Shown one piece after another: positions 27,923 to 36,926 of a DNA stretch of 64,000 nucleotides. Positions within the stretch are counted from its first letter, which is position 1; every line of letters begins with the position of its first letter. The DNA comes from Devosia sp. Its GTDB lineage: Bacteria > Pseudomonadota > Alphaproteobacteria > Rhizobiales > Devosiaceae. The position numbers and the translations under genes are program-made. Below the pieces are notes generated by a model. The model searched no databases and was not told the origin of the DNA. It saw nothing but the letters and a program-made list of their open reading frames with translations. The DNA lies in NCBI RefSeq assembly GCF_017307495.1, contig NZ_JAFKHE010000016.1, positions 124,001 to 188,000 on the forward strand, written 5' to 3'.

Positions 27923-29418
27923 TTGCGAGCCTCCTCGATGGCTGGGTCAAAAGCGCGTTCACGCGCGTCTTCAATCGCTGGGTAGAGCGCCCGATAGCGC
28001 TCATATTGGCGGGCATAGGCGTCGGCGAGCGACGCGTCCGGGTGGATCACCCGCTTGATGGCGGGAGCGGTCATCACTTCGGCCGGGTCGACGTTCTCGG
28101 CAGCGCACAGGCCGAGGCGGGCGACGCCGAGCGCACCGCCGAAATCGCCGTCGTCGGGAATGGCGATGTCGGTGCCGAGGTTCGCGGCGATGAGACGGAG
28201 CCAGAGCTCGGACTTCGATCCGCCGCCCACCGCGATCAGCTGGCCCAGCGTCGTGCCGGCATCGTTGAGCACGCGCTTGCAGTCGCGGAAGGCGAAAGCG
28301 ACGCCTTCCATCACTGCCTGCGCGAGCCGGGCTGTATCGCTGGAGTGGCTGAGACCCACGAAGCTGCCGCGGGCATTGGCATTGTTGTGCGGCGTGCGCT
28401 CGCCACTGAGATAGGGCAGGAAGATTTCCTCGCCCGGGCCGGCGAATTGCGCTTCGGCGGCGCCCGCAAGCCTCGCGGGGTCCTGGCCGGTGATCCTGCC
28501 CAGCCAGTTAAGGCTGTCGGTGGCCGACAGGATCACGCCCATCTGGTGCCAGGTGTTGGGAACGGCGTGACAGAAGGCGTGCACGGCGCCTTGGGTATTG
28601 GGGCGGAAGCGGTCGTTGGACACGAACAGCACGCCTGACGTGCCGAGCGAGACGAAGCCCTCCCCCGGCCGGATGGCGCCGATGCCGCAGGCGGCCGCGG
28701 CATTGTCCCCTGCCCCGCCGGCGACGACCACCTCGCCGGTCATGCCCCAGCGGTTGGCGAACTCGCGCCTGAGCGCGCCTGACGGCGCCGAGCCCTCGAC
28801 GAGGCGCGGCATGTGCGAGCGGGTGAGCCCGGTAACGGCCAGCAGCGCATCGGACCAGTCGCGCCTGGCGACGTCGAGCCAGAGCGTTCCGGCAGCGTCG
28901 GACATTTCCTCGACATGCTCGCCGGTGAGCAGCAGCCGGATATAGGCCTTGGGCAGCAGCACCTTGGCAATGCGCGCGTAGATCTCGGGCTCGTGCTTGC
29001 GGACCCAGGCGATCTTGGGTGCGGTGAAGCCGGGCATGGCGATGTTGCCGGCGATGTCGCGCAGCGCGGGCAGCGCTGCCTCCATCTCCGCGCACTCGGC
29101 GGCCGAGCGGCCGTCGTTCCACAGGATGCAGGGGCGAAGCACCCGGTCGTTGCGGTCGAGCAGGGTTGCGCCGTGCATGTGTCCGGCGAGGCCGATGCCC
29201 CGCACCGCCGCAACCTCCCGGGGGTGGGCCGCCGCCAGCTTGTCGACCGCCGCAAGCGTCGCGGTCCACCAGTCGGCCGGATTCTGCTCTGACCAGCCGG
29301 GGTGCGGCCGCACCGGCTCGACCGCCCTGGCGGTCGCCTCTCCGACGGGCTGACCCGCTCGATCGATGAGCAGGGCCTTGACGCCCGAAGTCCCGATATC
29401 GATCCCGAGATACGTCAT
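27919..29418 (-). CDS. xylB: Xylulokinase
   Basis: Phosphorylates D-xylulose to xylulose 5-phosphate. 499 residues, FGGY kinase fold. The phosphate-binding start is [17 protein letters not shown]. The C-terminal nucleotide site is [18 protein letters not shown], and [12 protein letters not shown] is a typical xylulokinase segment. It is followed by xylA with a 4-base overlap and lies 68 bases downstream of the LacI regulator on the same strand. That gap contains an imperfect dyad that could be the operator. Confidence 0.96.
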   Translation of the reverse strand: MTYLGIDIGTSGVKALLIDRAGQPVGEATARAVEPVRPHPGWSEQNPADWWTATLAAVDKLAAAHPREVAAVRGIGLAGHMHGATLLDRNDRVLRPCILWNDGRSAAECAEMEAALPALRDIAGNIAMPGFTAPKIAWVRKHEPEIYARIAKVLLPKAYIRLLLTGEHVEEMSDAAGTLWLDVARRDWSDALLAVTGLTRSHMPRLVEGSAPSGALRREFANRWGMTGEVVVAGGAGDNAAAACGIGAIRPGEGFVSLGTSGVLFVSNDRFRPNTQGAVHAFCHAVPNTWHQMGVILSATDSLNWLGRITGQDPARLAGAAEAQFAGPGEEIFLPYLSGERTPHNNANARGSFVGLSHSSDTARLAQAVMEGVAFAFRDCKRVLNDAGTTLGQLIAVGGGSKSELWLRLIAANLGTDIAIPDDGDFGGALGVARLGLCAAENVDPAEVMTAPAIKRVIHPDASLADAYARQYERYRALYPAIEDARERAFDPAIEEARK

Positions 29419-29486
29419 GATGTACGTACCTCATTGCCGGTTGCACAAGCCATCCGATGGTCCTCCCGGGGCGGCGATGTTCTGGA

Positions 29487-30533
29487 TCAGGTGGTCGTCT
29501 GGGCCCTGGGCAGATTGTCGCGCAGATACAGGCCGATTTCAATGGGGGCCGGCGGACGGTCGGATTCCTGGCCCAGCGCCAGGCTTTGCGCGGCGCTGAG
29601 GGCTGCGGCGATCTCGCCATCGGGGTTCTGGTCGATCACGACGTCGATCGCACCGCCGGCAAGTCCTTCGCGGGTCGTGGGCGTCAGCTCATGCGCCACG
29701 ATCCGGACCCTGCCGGCATGGCCGGTCTTCTGCAGCGCCCGGATCAACCCGGCATTGCCGGCGCCGAGGTTGTAGATGCCGCTCACGGAGCGCTCGAGCA
29801 GTTCGAGTGCCGCCGCTTCGGTGCGGGCGTCGTCGTCAAAGCCCTCCAGCGGACCTACGATCATGTGCTGCGGAAACTCGGACCCGAGCACCGCCTCGAA
29901 ACCTTCCCGACGCTGGCGGTGATCGGCAAGGCTCAGCGAACCGGCAATGAGGCCGATCGGGCCGGGCCGGGCGAAACGGCCCATCAGCGACGCGGCGGTA
30001 CGGCCGGCGGCCACGTTGTCGATGCCGATGAAATGCCGCCGTGCCGAGCCGGGCAGGTCCGACACCAGGGTGATGACGTCGATGCCGCGGCGGGCAGCGC
30101 TGTCGATGGCGCGGCGAACCTTGTCGTCAGCGGTGGCGACGACCACGGCGCAGTCGCAGGCCTTGGGATCGAGCTCGCCCAGCGCGGCGGCGAGCGCCGC
30201 CGGGTCGAACGCATGCACGAGCCGGGTGGTGATCGAGACGCGCTCGCCCTTGCTGACGCTGGCCCGGCGCTGGATCGCGGTGCCGAGCGCGAACATGAAC
30301 TCGTTGCGGCCATCAGGGATGAGGAAGGTGACCCCCAGGTCGCGCGCCCGGGCGAGCAGCGAGGCCGACAGATCCCGACGGAAATCGAGCGCCTTGATCG
30401 CCTCGGCCACCTTCTCGGCCGTCTCGCTGCGCACCCCGGGGCGGCCGTTCAGCACCCGATCGACAGTGGCGAGCGAGACGCCGGCCTCACGGGCGACGTC
30501 GTGCACGGTGGCGCGGCGCTTGATCTCGTCCAT
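29487..30533 (-). CDS. LacI-family regulator of the xylose locus
   Basis: 348 residues. The N-terminal LacI HTH is ATVHDVAREAGVSLATVDRV with the hinge helix DLSASLLARARDLG. A periplasmic-binding-like sensor domain follows (FIGIDNVAAGRTAASLMGRF). It precedes xylB on the same strand and is divergent from the aldose epimerase, so xylose or a derivative is the likely ligand. The ATG at 30533 fits the family; the open frame upstream overlaps the epimerase gene and is not real. Confidence 0.9.
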   Translation of the reverse strand: MDEIKRRATVHDVAREAGVSLATVDRVLNGRPGVRSETAEKVAEAIKALDFRRDLSASLLARARDLGVTFLIPDGRNEFMFALGTAIQRRASVSKGERVSITTRLVHAFDPAALAAALGELDPKACDCAVVVATADDKVRRAIDSAARRGIDVITLVSDLPGSARRHFIGIDNVAAGRTAASLMGRFARPGPIGLIAGSLSLADHRQRREGFEAVLGSEFPQHMIVGPLEGFDDDARTEAAALELLERSVSGIYNLGAGNAGLIRALQKTGHAGRVRIVAHELTPTTREGLAGGAIDVVIDQNPDGEIAAALSAAQSLALGQESDRPPAPIEIGLYLRDNLPRAQTTT

Positions 30534-30540
30534 TAATGCT

Positions 30541-30556
30541 CCCGGCTTTCGCCGGG
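30541..30556. promoter_or_regulatory. Short perfect inverted repeat in the lacI-galM divergent promoter region
   Basis: CCCGGC-TTTC-GCCGGG lies in the 70-base region that must hold both divergent promoters. It could be an operator for the LacI-type protein or simply a GC-rich hairpin. I see no convincing -35/-10 pair here. Confidence 0.3.
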
Positions 30557-30603
30557 CCCCGAATGCGGCTATCAACCCGTCGCACGAAGAGGAGAGATCG
30601 GCA

Positions 30604-31605
30604 ATGAGCGTCGCGGTTGAAAAGTTCGGCGAGTTCGAGGGCAAGACGGTCGAGCAGTTCAAGCTCAGGAGCGACAGCGGCGTCGAAGTCGACATCATCT
30701 CCTGGGGCGTGCTGGTGCGCGATTGGCGGGTGCCCGTCGCCGGCGGCCTGCGCTCGGTGGTGCTCGGCTTCGAGCAGTTCGATTCCTACCCCAAGGCGTC
30801 GCCGTATTTCGGCTCCCTTGCCGGCCGCGTTGCCAACCGCATCAGGAACGCCACGTTCACGCTCGACGGCAAGACCTACACGGTGGCAAAGACCATTGGC
30901 GAGCACGCCTTGCACGGCGGCCCCGCCGGCATCGGCCGACTGGTGTGGGACGGCGAAGCGGATAGCACCAACAATGCCGTACGCTTCACCCACGTATCGC
31001 CCGACGGGGCCATGGGCTTTCCGGGCAATGTGACGTTCACCGCCACCTATACGCTCACCGGCAACAGGCTGCGCCTCGACATCGCCGCGAGGGCCGATCG
31101 GCGCACGCCGATCAACGTGGTGCAGCACCAGTATTTCAACCTCGGCACGGGCAACGACGTGCTCGACCACACTTACAGGATCAGTGCCAGCGCCTATACC
31201 GAACTCGGCGGGCCGCTGATCCCGACCGGGGCGATCCTGCCGGTCGACGGCACCATCTGGGATTTCCGCGATGGCCGCACCATGCGCGACGCGACCGGCA
31301 CACCGATCGACTACGACGGCAATCTGGTGCTTCCGACGGACCGGAAGTTCGAGGACCCGGTCGCGATCGTCACCGGGCCGGACAAGGCGTTGACGCTGAA
31401 GCTCTACACCGACCAGCCGGGCCTGCAGGTCTACAACTCGGTGACCACCGATGCCTCGGCGGAAGGCAAGCATTTCGGCCACCACTGCGGCTTCTGTCTC
31501 GAGGACCAGGGCTTGCCCGACTCGGTCAACCATCCGCACTTCCCCTCGATCATCTACGGTCCCGACCGGCCGTACAGCCACCGGGTCGACATCGAGATCG
31601 CCTGA
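30604..31605 (+). CDS. galM: Aldose 1-epimerase
   Basis: Interconverts alpha and beta anomers of aldoses, supplying the anomer used by xylose isomerase or kinases. 333 residues. GSLAGRVANRI, HALHGGPAGIGRLVW and the catalytic His in NVVQHQYFNLG are typical, and the catalytic Glu is in GFCLEDQGLPDSVNHPHFP. The ATG at 30604 has an AGAGGAGAG ribosome binding site. It is divergent from the LacI gene and overlaps the next gene by one base (TGATG). Confidence 0.95.
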   Translation: MSVAVEKFGEFEGKTVEQFKLRSDSGVEVDIISWGVLVRDWRVPVAGGLRSVVLGFEQFDSYPKASPYFGSLAGRVANRIRNATFTLDGKTYTVAKTIGEHALHGGPAGIGRLVWDGEADSTNNAVRFTHVSPDGAMGFPGNVTFTATYTLTGNRLRLDIAARADRRTPINVVQHQYFNLGTGNDVLDHTYRISASAYTELGGPLIPTGAILPVDGTIWDFRDGRTMRDATGTPIDYDGNLVLPTDRKFEDPVAIVTGPDKALTLKLYTDQPGLQVYNSVTTDASAEGKHFGHHCGFCLEDQGLPDSVNHPHFPSIIYGPDRPYSHRVDIEIA

Positions 31606-32138
31606 TGCCGGTCTATGTCGGCCTGATCCGCGCGATCGGCCCGGCGACCCATGCCAGGATGGGCATGCTGCAGCTGCGCGAGGCCTGCGCCAGGGCCGGC
31701 CTTGCCGACGTTGCATCGGTCGGCAACACGGGCAACCTGATCTTCGGCAGCGAGGCCTCGCTGGTCGAAGTGCGGAAGCTGGTGCAATCGGCGGTGCGCA
31801 GCTTCGGTCTCGACAACGAGGTCTTCCTGCGCCGTCCGGTCGACATGCTTGCCGTGGTCGAGGCCAACCCGTTTCCCGCGGCGGCGGCGGACCGACCCCA
31901 CGAAGTCGGGGTCTGCTCGTTCCATGTCGCGCCGGACTGGGCGCCGGTGCTGAGCGACTATGACGGGCCGGAGCAACTGGCGATCGTGGGCACGCACCTG
32001 GTCGTCGCCTATCCTCCCGGCCTCGCCGGCTCGCGGCTGCAGATCGAGAAACGCCTCGGCGCAACGATGACGCAGCGGAACTGGCGGGTCTTTGCCGGCC
32101 TCGCCGAGAGAGCCGCCAGCTTCGGCACCACCTCCTGA
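31605..32138 (+). CDS. DUF1697 family protein
   Basis: 177 residues. The start PVYVGLIRAIGPATHARMGM followed by SVGNTGNLIFGS is the DUF1697 pattern; relatives usually read FLRGINVGG and YIQSGNVVF at these places. The biochemical function is unknown. The ATG overlaps the galM stop by one base, so the two are translated together, but nothing links it to sugar use. Confidence 0.8.
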   Translation: MPVYVGLIRAIGPATHARMGMLQLREACARAGLADVASVGNTGNLIFGSEASLVEVRKLVQSAVRSFGLDNEVFLRRPVDMLAVVEANPFPAAAADRPHEVGVCSFHVAPDWAPVLSDYDGPEQLAIVGTHLVVAYPPGLAGSRLQIEKRLGATMTQRNWRVFAGLAERAASFGTTS

Positions 32139-32190
32139 CACGGCGCCCTGGGACTTCTGACGTCGGCGCTGACCCGATCGCGCACTCTGG

Positions 32191-32826
32191 CTAGTTCGGC
32201 CACAGCACGGGTGGCAACCGCCAGAAGCCGAGAGAGACGAGGACCAGGCCGGTGAAGTGCATGGTGGCAATGAGCCAGGAGTAGACCCAGAACGCCGGTT
32301 TCCGAACCTTGTGGCGCAGCAGTGCCTGGGCCACCAGACCACCGGCAATGCCGCCGATCAGGTCGGCAAGGTGCAGCGAGTTCTCGGCGATGCGCCAGCG
32401 TCCACCCTCGGCGGCGCGCTTGTCGGCCCAGTAGAGGCCGATGCTCACGATTCCCAGGACGAGGTAGGCGATCAGCACCCAGGTCGGGGCCAGGCGCAAT
32501 TGTGTCGCGGCGAGCGCCGCGAGGATGATCAGGGCGGCCCCGAACAGCCGCGGCAACAAGCCGACCGGTATTCCGCCGGCATCCGCCGACCTGGGTGGAG
32601 CGGTCCGCGCCGCCGGCGCGACGTCGAGCAGCACCACGGACTGGGCAACGGAGCGGCCAGCTTCGTCGCTCGCAGGATCGAATGTCAGCCGGTCGCCCTG
32701 CTGGGGTCGGGCCCTGGCACGTCGGATCGACGAGATGTGGACGAAGTAGCGCTTGCCGTCGTTGTCGCGCACGAAGCCGAAACCGCGACCGTCGTTCCAC
32801 TGGACCAGTTCGCCACTTCGACGCAT
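32191..32826 (-). CDS. Cold-shock domain fused to DUF1294 membrane domain
   Basis: 211 residues. Residues 1-65 are a cold-shock fold with the RNP1-like GRGFGFVRDNDGKRYFVHIS. Residues 90-211 hold four hydrophobic segments with the DUF1294 signature WADKRAAEGGRWRIAENSLH. The N-terminal domain should bind single-stranded nucleic acid at the cytoplasmic face of the inner membrane. The fusion is known in proteobacteria but has no assigned role. AGGAG lies 10 bases before the ATG. Confidence 0.88.
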   Translation of the reverse strand: MRRSGELVQWNDGRGFGFVRDNDGKRYFVHISSIRRARARPQQGDRLTFDPASDEAGRSVAQSVVLLDVAPAARTAPPRSADAGGIPVGLLPRLFGAALIILAALAATQLRLAPTWVLIAYLVLGIVSIGLYWADKRAAEGGRWRIAENSLHLADLIGGIAGGLVAQALLRHKVRKPAFWVYSWLIATMHFTGLVLVSLGFWRLPPVLWPN

Positions 32827-32979
32827 CGATCATCGCTCCTCGGCGGCGGCCCCATCATGATTCCGGCCCCCCGCGAGCCGGCGCTGGTGCAGATCGGGCA
32901 GCGGCATCATGCACTTGCGCGGCCCGCGGCTGCGGCGCTAACGTTTGGCAGGATCATACATATATTGCCGGAGCTTCCA

Positions 32980-34095
32980 ATGAGTGCGGGGCCGAAGGCG
33001 TATTTCAGCGACATTCTCGCCAAGGCGGGCATCGAGCTCGGCGGCAGCCGGCCGTTCGACGTGACGGTGCATGACGATCGCTTGTGGGGGCGGGCGATCA
33101 GCCACGGCACGCTGGGCTTTGGCGAGGCCTACATGGATGGCTGGTTCGACAGCGAGGCGCTCGACCAGTTCATCTACAAGCTGCTCGAATACGACATCTA
33201 TGCGCATTTGAAGCCCGACCTCGGACTGGCGCTCAGCTTCCTGCGCGGGCGCCTGTTCAACCGGCAGCGATCGCATGTGCGGGAAGTCGGCGAGAAGCAC
33301 TACGACATCGGCAACGACCTCTACTCCCGCATGCTCGACCGGCGCATGATCTACTCGTGCGGCTACTGGGCCGAGGCGGCGACGCTGGACGAGGCGCAGG
33401 AGGCCAAGCTCGACCTCATCTGCCGCAAGGCCGGGCTCGAGCCGGGCATGAAGGTGCTCGACATCGGCTCGGGCTGGGGCGGGTTCCTGAAGTTCGCTGC
33501 GGAGCGCTACGGCATCACGGGCGTCGGCATCACCATCTCGAAGGAGCAGGCGGCGTTCGCCGAGGCGAACAAGGCCGGCCTGCCGATCGAGACGCGGCTG
33601 ATGGACTACCTGGCGCTGGAGGGCCAGTTCGACCGGGTGATCTCGATCGGCATGTTCGAGCATGTCGGCTACAAGAACTACGAGGCCTATTTCGCCAAGG
33701 TGCGCTCGCTGCTGCGGCCGGACGGGCTGTTCGTGCTGCACACCATCGGCAACAACTTCTCGACCACGCATGGCGACCCGTGGACCGAGAGGTACATCTT
33801 TCCCAATGGCATGCTGCCCTCGATCAAGCAGATCGCGGCCGCGCTCGAGGGCCGGTTCGTGATGGAGGACTGGCACAATTTCGGCGCCGACTACGACAGG
33901 ACGCTGATGGCGTGGTGGGCCAATTTCGACGCGGCCTGGCCGGAGCTCAGGGACAAGTACGGCGACCGGTTCTGGCGCATGTGGCGGTTCTACCTCATGG
34001 TCTTCGCCGCCATGTTCCGCGCCCGCAACATCCAGCTGTGGCAGGCGGTGCTCAGCCCCGACGGTATCCGCGGCGGCTATCGACGGGTGTCCTGA
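32980..34095 (+). CDS. cfa: Cyclopropane-fatty-acyl-phospholipid synthase
   Basis: Transfers a methylene group from SAM to unsaturated membrane acyl chains. 371 residues. The N-terminal lipid-binding part has LGFGEAYMDGWFD. VREVGEKHYDIGNDLYSRML precedes the SAM site VLDIGSGWGGFLKFAAE. ISIGMFEHVGYKNYEAYF holds the bicarbonate-binding Glu region. The ATG at 32980 has GGAG 7 bases upstream. It is probably monocistronic. Such enzymes are commonly induced on entry to stationary phase; no control site is evident here. Confidence 0.95.
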   Translation: MSAGPKAYFSDILAKAGIELGGSRPFDVTVHDDRLWGRAISHGTLGFGEAYMDGWFDSEALDQFIYKLLEYDIYAHLKPDLGLALSFLRGRLFNRQRSHVREVGEKHYDIGNDLYSRMLDRRMIYSCGYWAEAATLDEAQEAKLDLICRKAGLEPGMKVLDIGSGWGGFLKFAAERYGITGVGITISKEQAAFAEANKAGLPIETRLMDYLALEGQFDRVISIGMFEHVGYKNYEAYFAKVRSLLRPDGLFVLHTIGNNFSTTHGDPWTERYIFPNGMLPSIKQIAAALEGRFVMEDWHNFGADYDRTLMAWWANFDAAWPELRDKYGDRFWRMWRFYLMVFAAMFRARNIQLWQAVLSPDGIRGGYRRVS

Positions 34096-34231
34096 CGGGC
34101 TGGACCCAGGCAGGGCGACGCCCGTCCCTCAGCGCGGGGCGCAAGGTGGCCGGAGGCTCTCGTCCGTCGCCGGCTTGCCAAGCCGCGTGGCTTCGGCCAC
34201 GGTCCGCCGACCTTGCGAACCGGGGGGCGAG

Positions 34232-35152
34232 ATGGGCGAGACGCTGCTGCACACGACGCTGGGAGCCCTGCGGCGCGACCAGCTGGGGATGATCCTGCCG
34301 CATGAGCATGTCTTCGTCGACCTGCGCACGCCGGACCAGCCTGGTTACGCCGAAGCGGATACCGAAGCGGTGGTGGCGCTGATGGCGCCGCAGCTCGAGG
34401 CGATCAAGGCCCTGGGCGTCACCGCGCTGGTCGAATGCTCGACCGGCGGCGTCGGACGCCGCGCCGACCTCGACCTTGTGGTCAGCCGCGCTGCCGATTT
34501 CCCCATCGTCGTGCCGACCGGCAACTATCGCGAACCCTGGATTCCGGACTGGGTCCGGGAGGCCAGCGAAGCCGAGCTGGAGCGCTGGATGCTCGACGAG
34601 CTGACCGACGGCATCGAGGGCACCGGGGTCCGGGCCGCCTGGATCAAGCTCAGCGCCGGCGATGACGGCATCACGCCGCTCGAGGCCCGCATCCTGAGAG
34701 CTGCCGCCCGCGCCGCGGCGGCGACGGGCGCGATCATCGGCAGCCACACGATCCGGGGCCGCGTGGTGCTCGACCAGCTCGACATCATCGCAGCCGAGGG
34801 CGGCGATCCGGCGCGCTTCATCTCGATCCACACCCAGGCGGAGCCGGATTTCGGCCTGCACCGGGCCGTCGCCGCGCGCGGCGCCTTCATCGAGTACGAC
34901 AATATCGGCTGGGTGCCGGTGGCGGACTCGGTGGACCTGGTCGAGCGCGCCATCGCGCATGGCCTCACGCACCAGCTGCTGCTCAGCCATGATCGCGGCT
35001 GGTTCGATCCGGCGCAGCCGGGCGGCGGCGTGCCGAAACCCTATGACGTGCTGTCGCGCGAGGTGTTGCCGATGCTGCGGGCCCGCGGCCTCGACGAGGC
35101 CACCATCACGCGCCTCACCCACGACAATCCGTTCAACGCCTTCGCCCGCTGA
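34232..35152 (+). CDS. Phosphotriesterase-family amidohydrolase
   Basis: 306 residues, cytosolic TIM barrel. The binuclear metal site can be traced: HEHVFVD (two His), the carboxylated Lys in AAWIKLS, His in IGSHT and ISIHTQ, and Asp in LLSHDRGWF. Members hydrolyse lactones or phosphotriesters; for natural members lactonase activity is the more common. The ATG at 34232 gives the family N-terminus ETLLHTTLGAL; a G-rich stretch precedes it. It ends directly against the convergent GNAT gene with no gap. Confidence 0.88.
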   Translation: MGETLLHTTLGALRRDQLGMILPHEHVFVDLRTPDQPGYAEADTEAVVALMAPQLEAIKALGVTALVECSTGGVGRRADLDLVVSRAADFPIVVPTGNYREPWIPDWVREASEAELERWMLDELTDGIEGTGVRAAWIKLSAGDDGITPLEARILRAAARAAAATGAIIGSHTIRGRVVLDQLDIIAAEGGDPARFISIHTQAEPDFGLHRAVAARGAFIEYDNIGWVPVADSVDLVERAIAHGLTHQLLLSHDRGWFDPAQPGGGVPKPYDVLSREVLPMLRARGLDEATITRLTHDNPFNAFAR

Positions 35153-35629
35153 CTACGCCGTCACCGGCGGGGCGAGCTGCTTGGTCATGTAGACGGTGAC
35201 CCCACCGAGATAGGGCTCGGTATGGGTGACGACGTAGCCGACTCGTTCGTAGAGGGAGATGTTGGCCGCGAAGGCGCCGTTGGTAAGGAGGCGCGTCTCG
35301 GTGCGACCCGCCCGTCGCGCCCGATCCTCCGCCCGGGCGAGGAGCTGCCGTCCGATGCCGCGTCCCTGAGCCGACGGACTGACGGCCACGTTCTCGATCC
35401 ACAGGTGATCGTCGCGCAGGACCATCTCGATGAGGCCGACCAGCCTCTCGCCCTCAAGCACGAGGTCGAACTCGTGCTCGCGCACGGAGGCGTCGTAGTC
35501 GGCGCTCATCGGGCGGGGTTCGCGCCCGATGAGCGGCACCCACTTGGCATAGGCGGCCAGCACCAGATCGCGGATGGCAGCGGCATCGCCTGGTGTCGCA
35601 GGGCGGACAGAAAGGTCATGGTCGGTCAT
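35153..35629 (-). CDS. GNAT-family N-acetyltransferase
   Basis: 158 residues. LWIENVAVSPSAQGRGIGRQ is motif A with the acetyl-CoA loop (QGRGIG). ANISLYERVGYVV is motif B. The substrate is unknown. It precedes the shortened comM gene on the same strand with a 27-base gap between them. It is convergent with the phosphotriesterase gene and their stops abut. Confidence 0.85.
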   Translation of the reverse strand: MTDHDLSVRPATPGDAAAIRDLVLAAYAKWVPLIGREPRPMSADYDASVREHEFDLVLEGERLVGLIEMVLRDDHLWIENVAVSPSAQGRGIGRQLLARAEDRARRAGRTETRLLTNGAFAANISLYERVGYVVTHTEPYLGGVTVYMTKQLAPPVTA

Positions 35630-35656
35630 CGGGCAGCCTCGGAAGCACTCGGGGGC

Positions 35657-36631
35657 TCAGCCTGGAGCAAAGTTCAGACGGTAGCTCAATGCCTCGGCGA
35701 TATGCGGCCGCGCGACCTTGTCGACACCAGCCAGGTCGGCGAGCGTGCGCGCCACTTTCAGCACGCGATGGTAGGCGCGGGCCGAGAGGCTGAAGCGCTC
35801 CGCCGCCTGCAGCAGCAGCGCCTGGCTCTCCCGGTCGGGATCGACCAGCTTCTCGATCAGCGTCGGGCTCGCGGCAGCGTTGGTGAAGGTGCCCGGGTGG
35901 CCGGCGGCTTCGTAGCGCTGCCGCTGCCGCTCGCGCGCCCTTTCGACCCGCTCCGCCACCCTGGCCGACGGCTCGGCCGTCGCCGGCCCGATCATGTCGG
36001 CGGCCGAGACGGCGGGAACGTCGATCCTGAGGTCGATGCGGTCGAGGAACGGGCCGGATATGCGCGCCTGGTAGTCGCTGGCGCAGCGGTCGCCGCGCTT
36101 GCAGGTATGGCCGGGCGTACCGGCCAGGCCGCACTTGCACGGGTTCATTGCGGCAATGAGCTGGAAGCGCGCCGGAAAGCTGACATGGGCATTGGCGCGG
36201 GCGATGACCGCCTCGCCGCTTTCGAGCGGCTGGCGCAGGCTGTCGAGCACGGCGGGCTGGAATTCCGGCAGCTCGTCGAGGAAGAGCACGCCATTGTGGG
36301 CCAGGCTGGCCTCGCCGGGCCGAACCCGCAGCCCGCCACCCACCAGCGCCGCCATCGAGGCGGAATGATGCGGTGCGCGGAACGGGCGCCGGTCCGACAG
36401 CTCGCCGCCCGAGAGCTCACCGGCGATCGACTGGATCATCGACACATCGAGCAGTTCGCGCGGGTTGAGCGCCGGCAGGATGGAGGGCAGGCGCGCCGCC
36501 AGCATCGACTTTCCGGCGCCGGGCGGCCCGACCATCAGGAATTTCGGGAGTCCCGGCGCGATCTGCACCTGCACATCGACCGGCACCGCCTCGATCCCCT
36601 GAAACGCCACGGTCGCGACCCGCGTGACCAT
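35657..36631 (-). CDS. comM: ComM/YifB-type Mg-chelatase-like ATPase with internal deletion
   Basis: 324 residues, where the family has about 510. Residues 1-31 (MVTRVATVAFQGIEAVPVDV, then QVQIAPGLPKF) match the normal N-terminus. Residue 32 onward jumps straight to the AAA+ module: LMVGPPGAGKS (Walker A), GVLFLDELPEF (Walker B), AAMNPCKCG and the C-terminal Mg_chelatase_C domain. The missing 180 or so residues are the Lon-protease-like ChlI domain. The join, near 36539, is in frame. ComM is a helicase for branch migration during natural transformation. With the ChlI domain lost, function is doubtful. A real deletion and an assembly collapse are both possible. Confidence 0.85.
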   Translation of the reverse strand: MVTRVATVAFQGIEAVPVDVQVQIAPGLPKFLMVGPPGAGKSMLAARLPSILPALNPRELLDVSMIQSIAGELSGGELSDRRPFRAPHHSASMAALVGGGLRVRPGEASLAHNGVLFLDELPEFQPAVLDSLRQPLESGEAVIARANAHVSFPARFQLIAAMNPCKCGLAGTPGHTCKRGDRCASDYQARISGPFLDRIDLRIDVPAVSAADMIGPATAEPSARVAERVERARERQRQRYEAAGHPGTFTNAAASPTLIEKLVDPDRESQALLLQAAERFSLSARAYHRVLKVARTLADLAGVDKVARPHIAEALSYRLNFAPG

Positions 36632-36926
36632 CCGCTTGCCTCCCAGTGCCCGGGCCGACGCTATCAGGAGTTTTGCGGATGACGCAAGAACATTAAGTGA
36701 ACGCAGGCGACGGACGAAGTATCGGGACGGCCCGTTGCTGCCAGGTCCGCTGCAGCGCCAGCGGGAAAGACTTCGACGACGTGGCGTGCGGTACGGCGCC
36801 ACGATCGCATTCGACTGACCAACGCGCGTTAACCATGCTGGAATTCCAAAGGGTTAGCGCAAGGTTTCGTTAAGCGCCGCATGTTGAATCAAAGGCTTTC
36901 AGACCTGTTGAAGGCCTCGTTTCCGC

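Noticed and set aside
36632..36926. Possible gene or tRNA in the 295-base gap between comM and the GH25 gene
   Set aside because: No frame with a ribosome binding site, no cloverleaf pattern and no conserved motif were seen. It probably holds the two divergent promoters.
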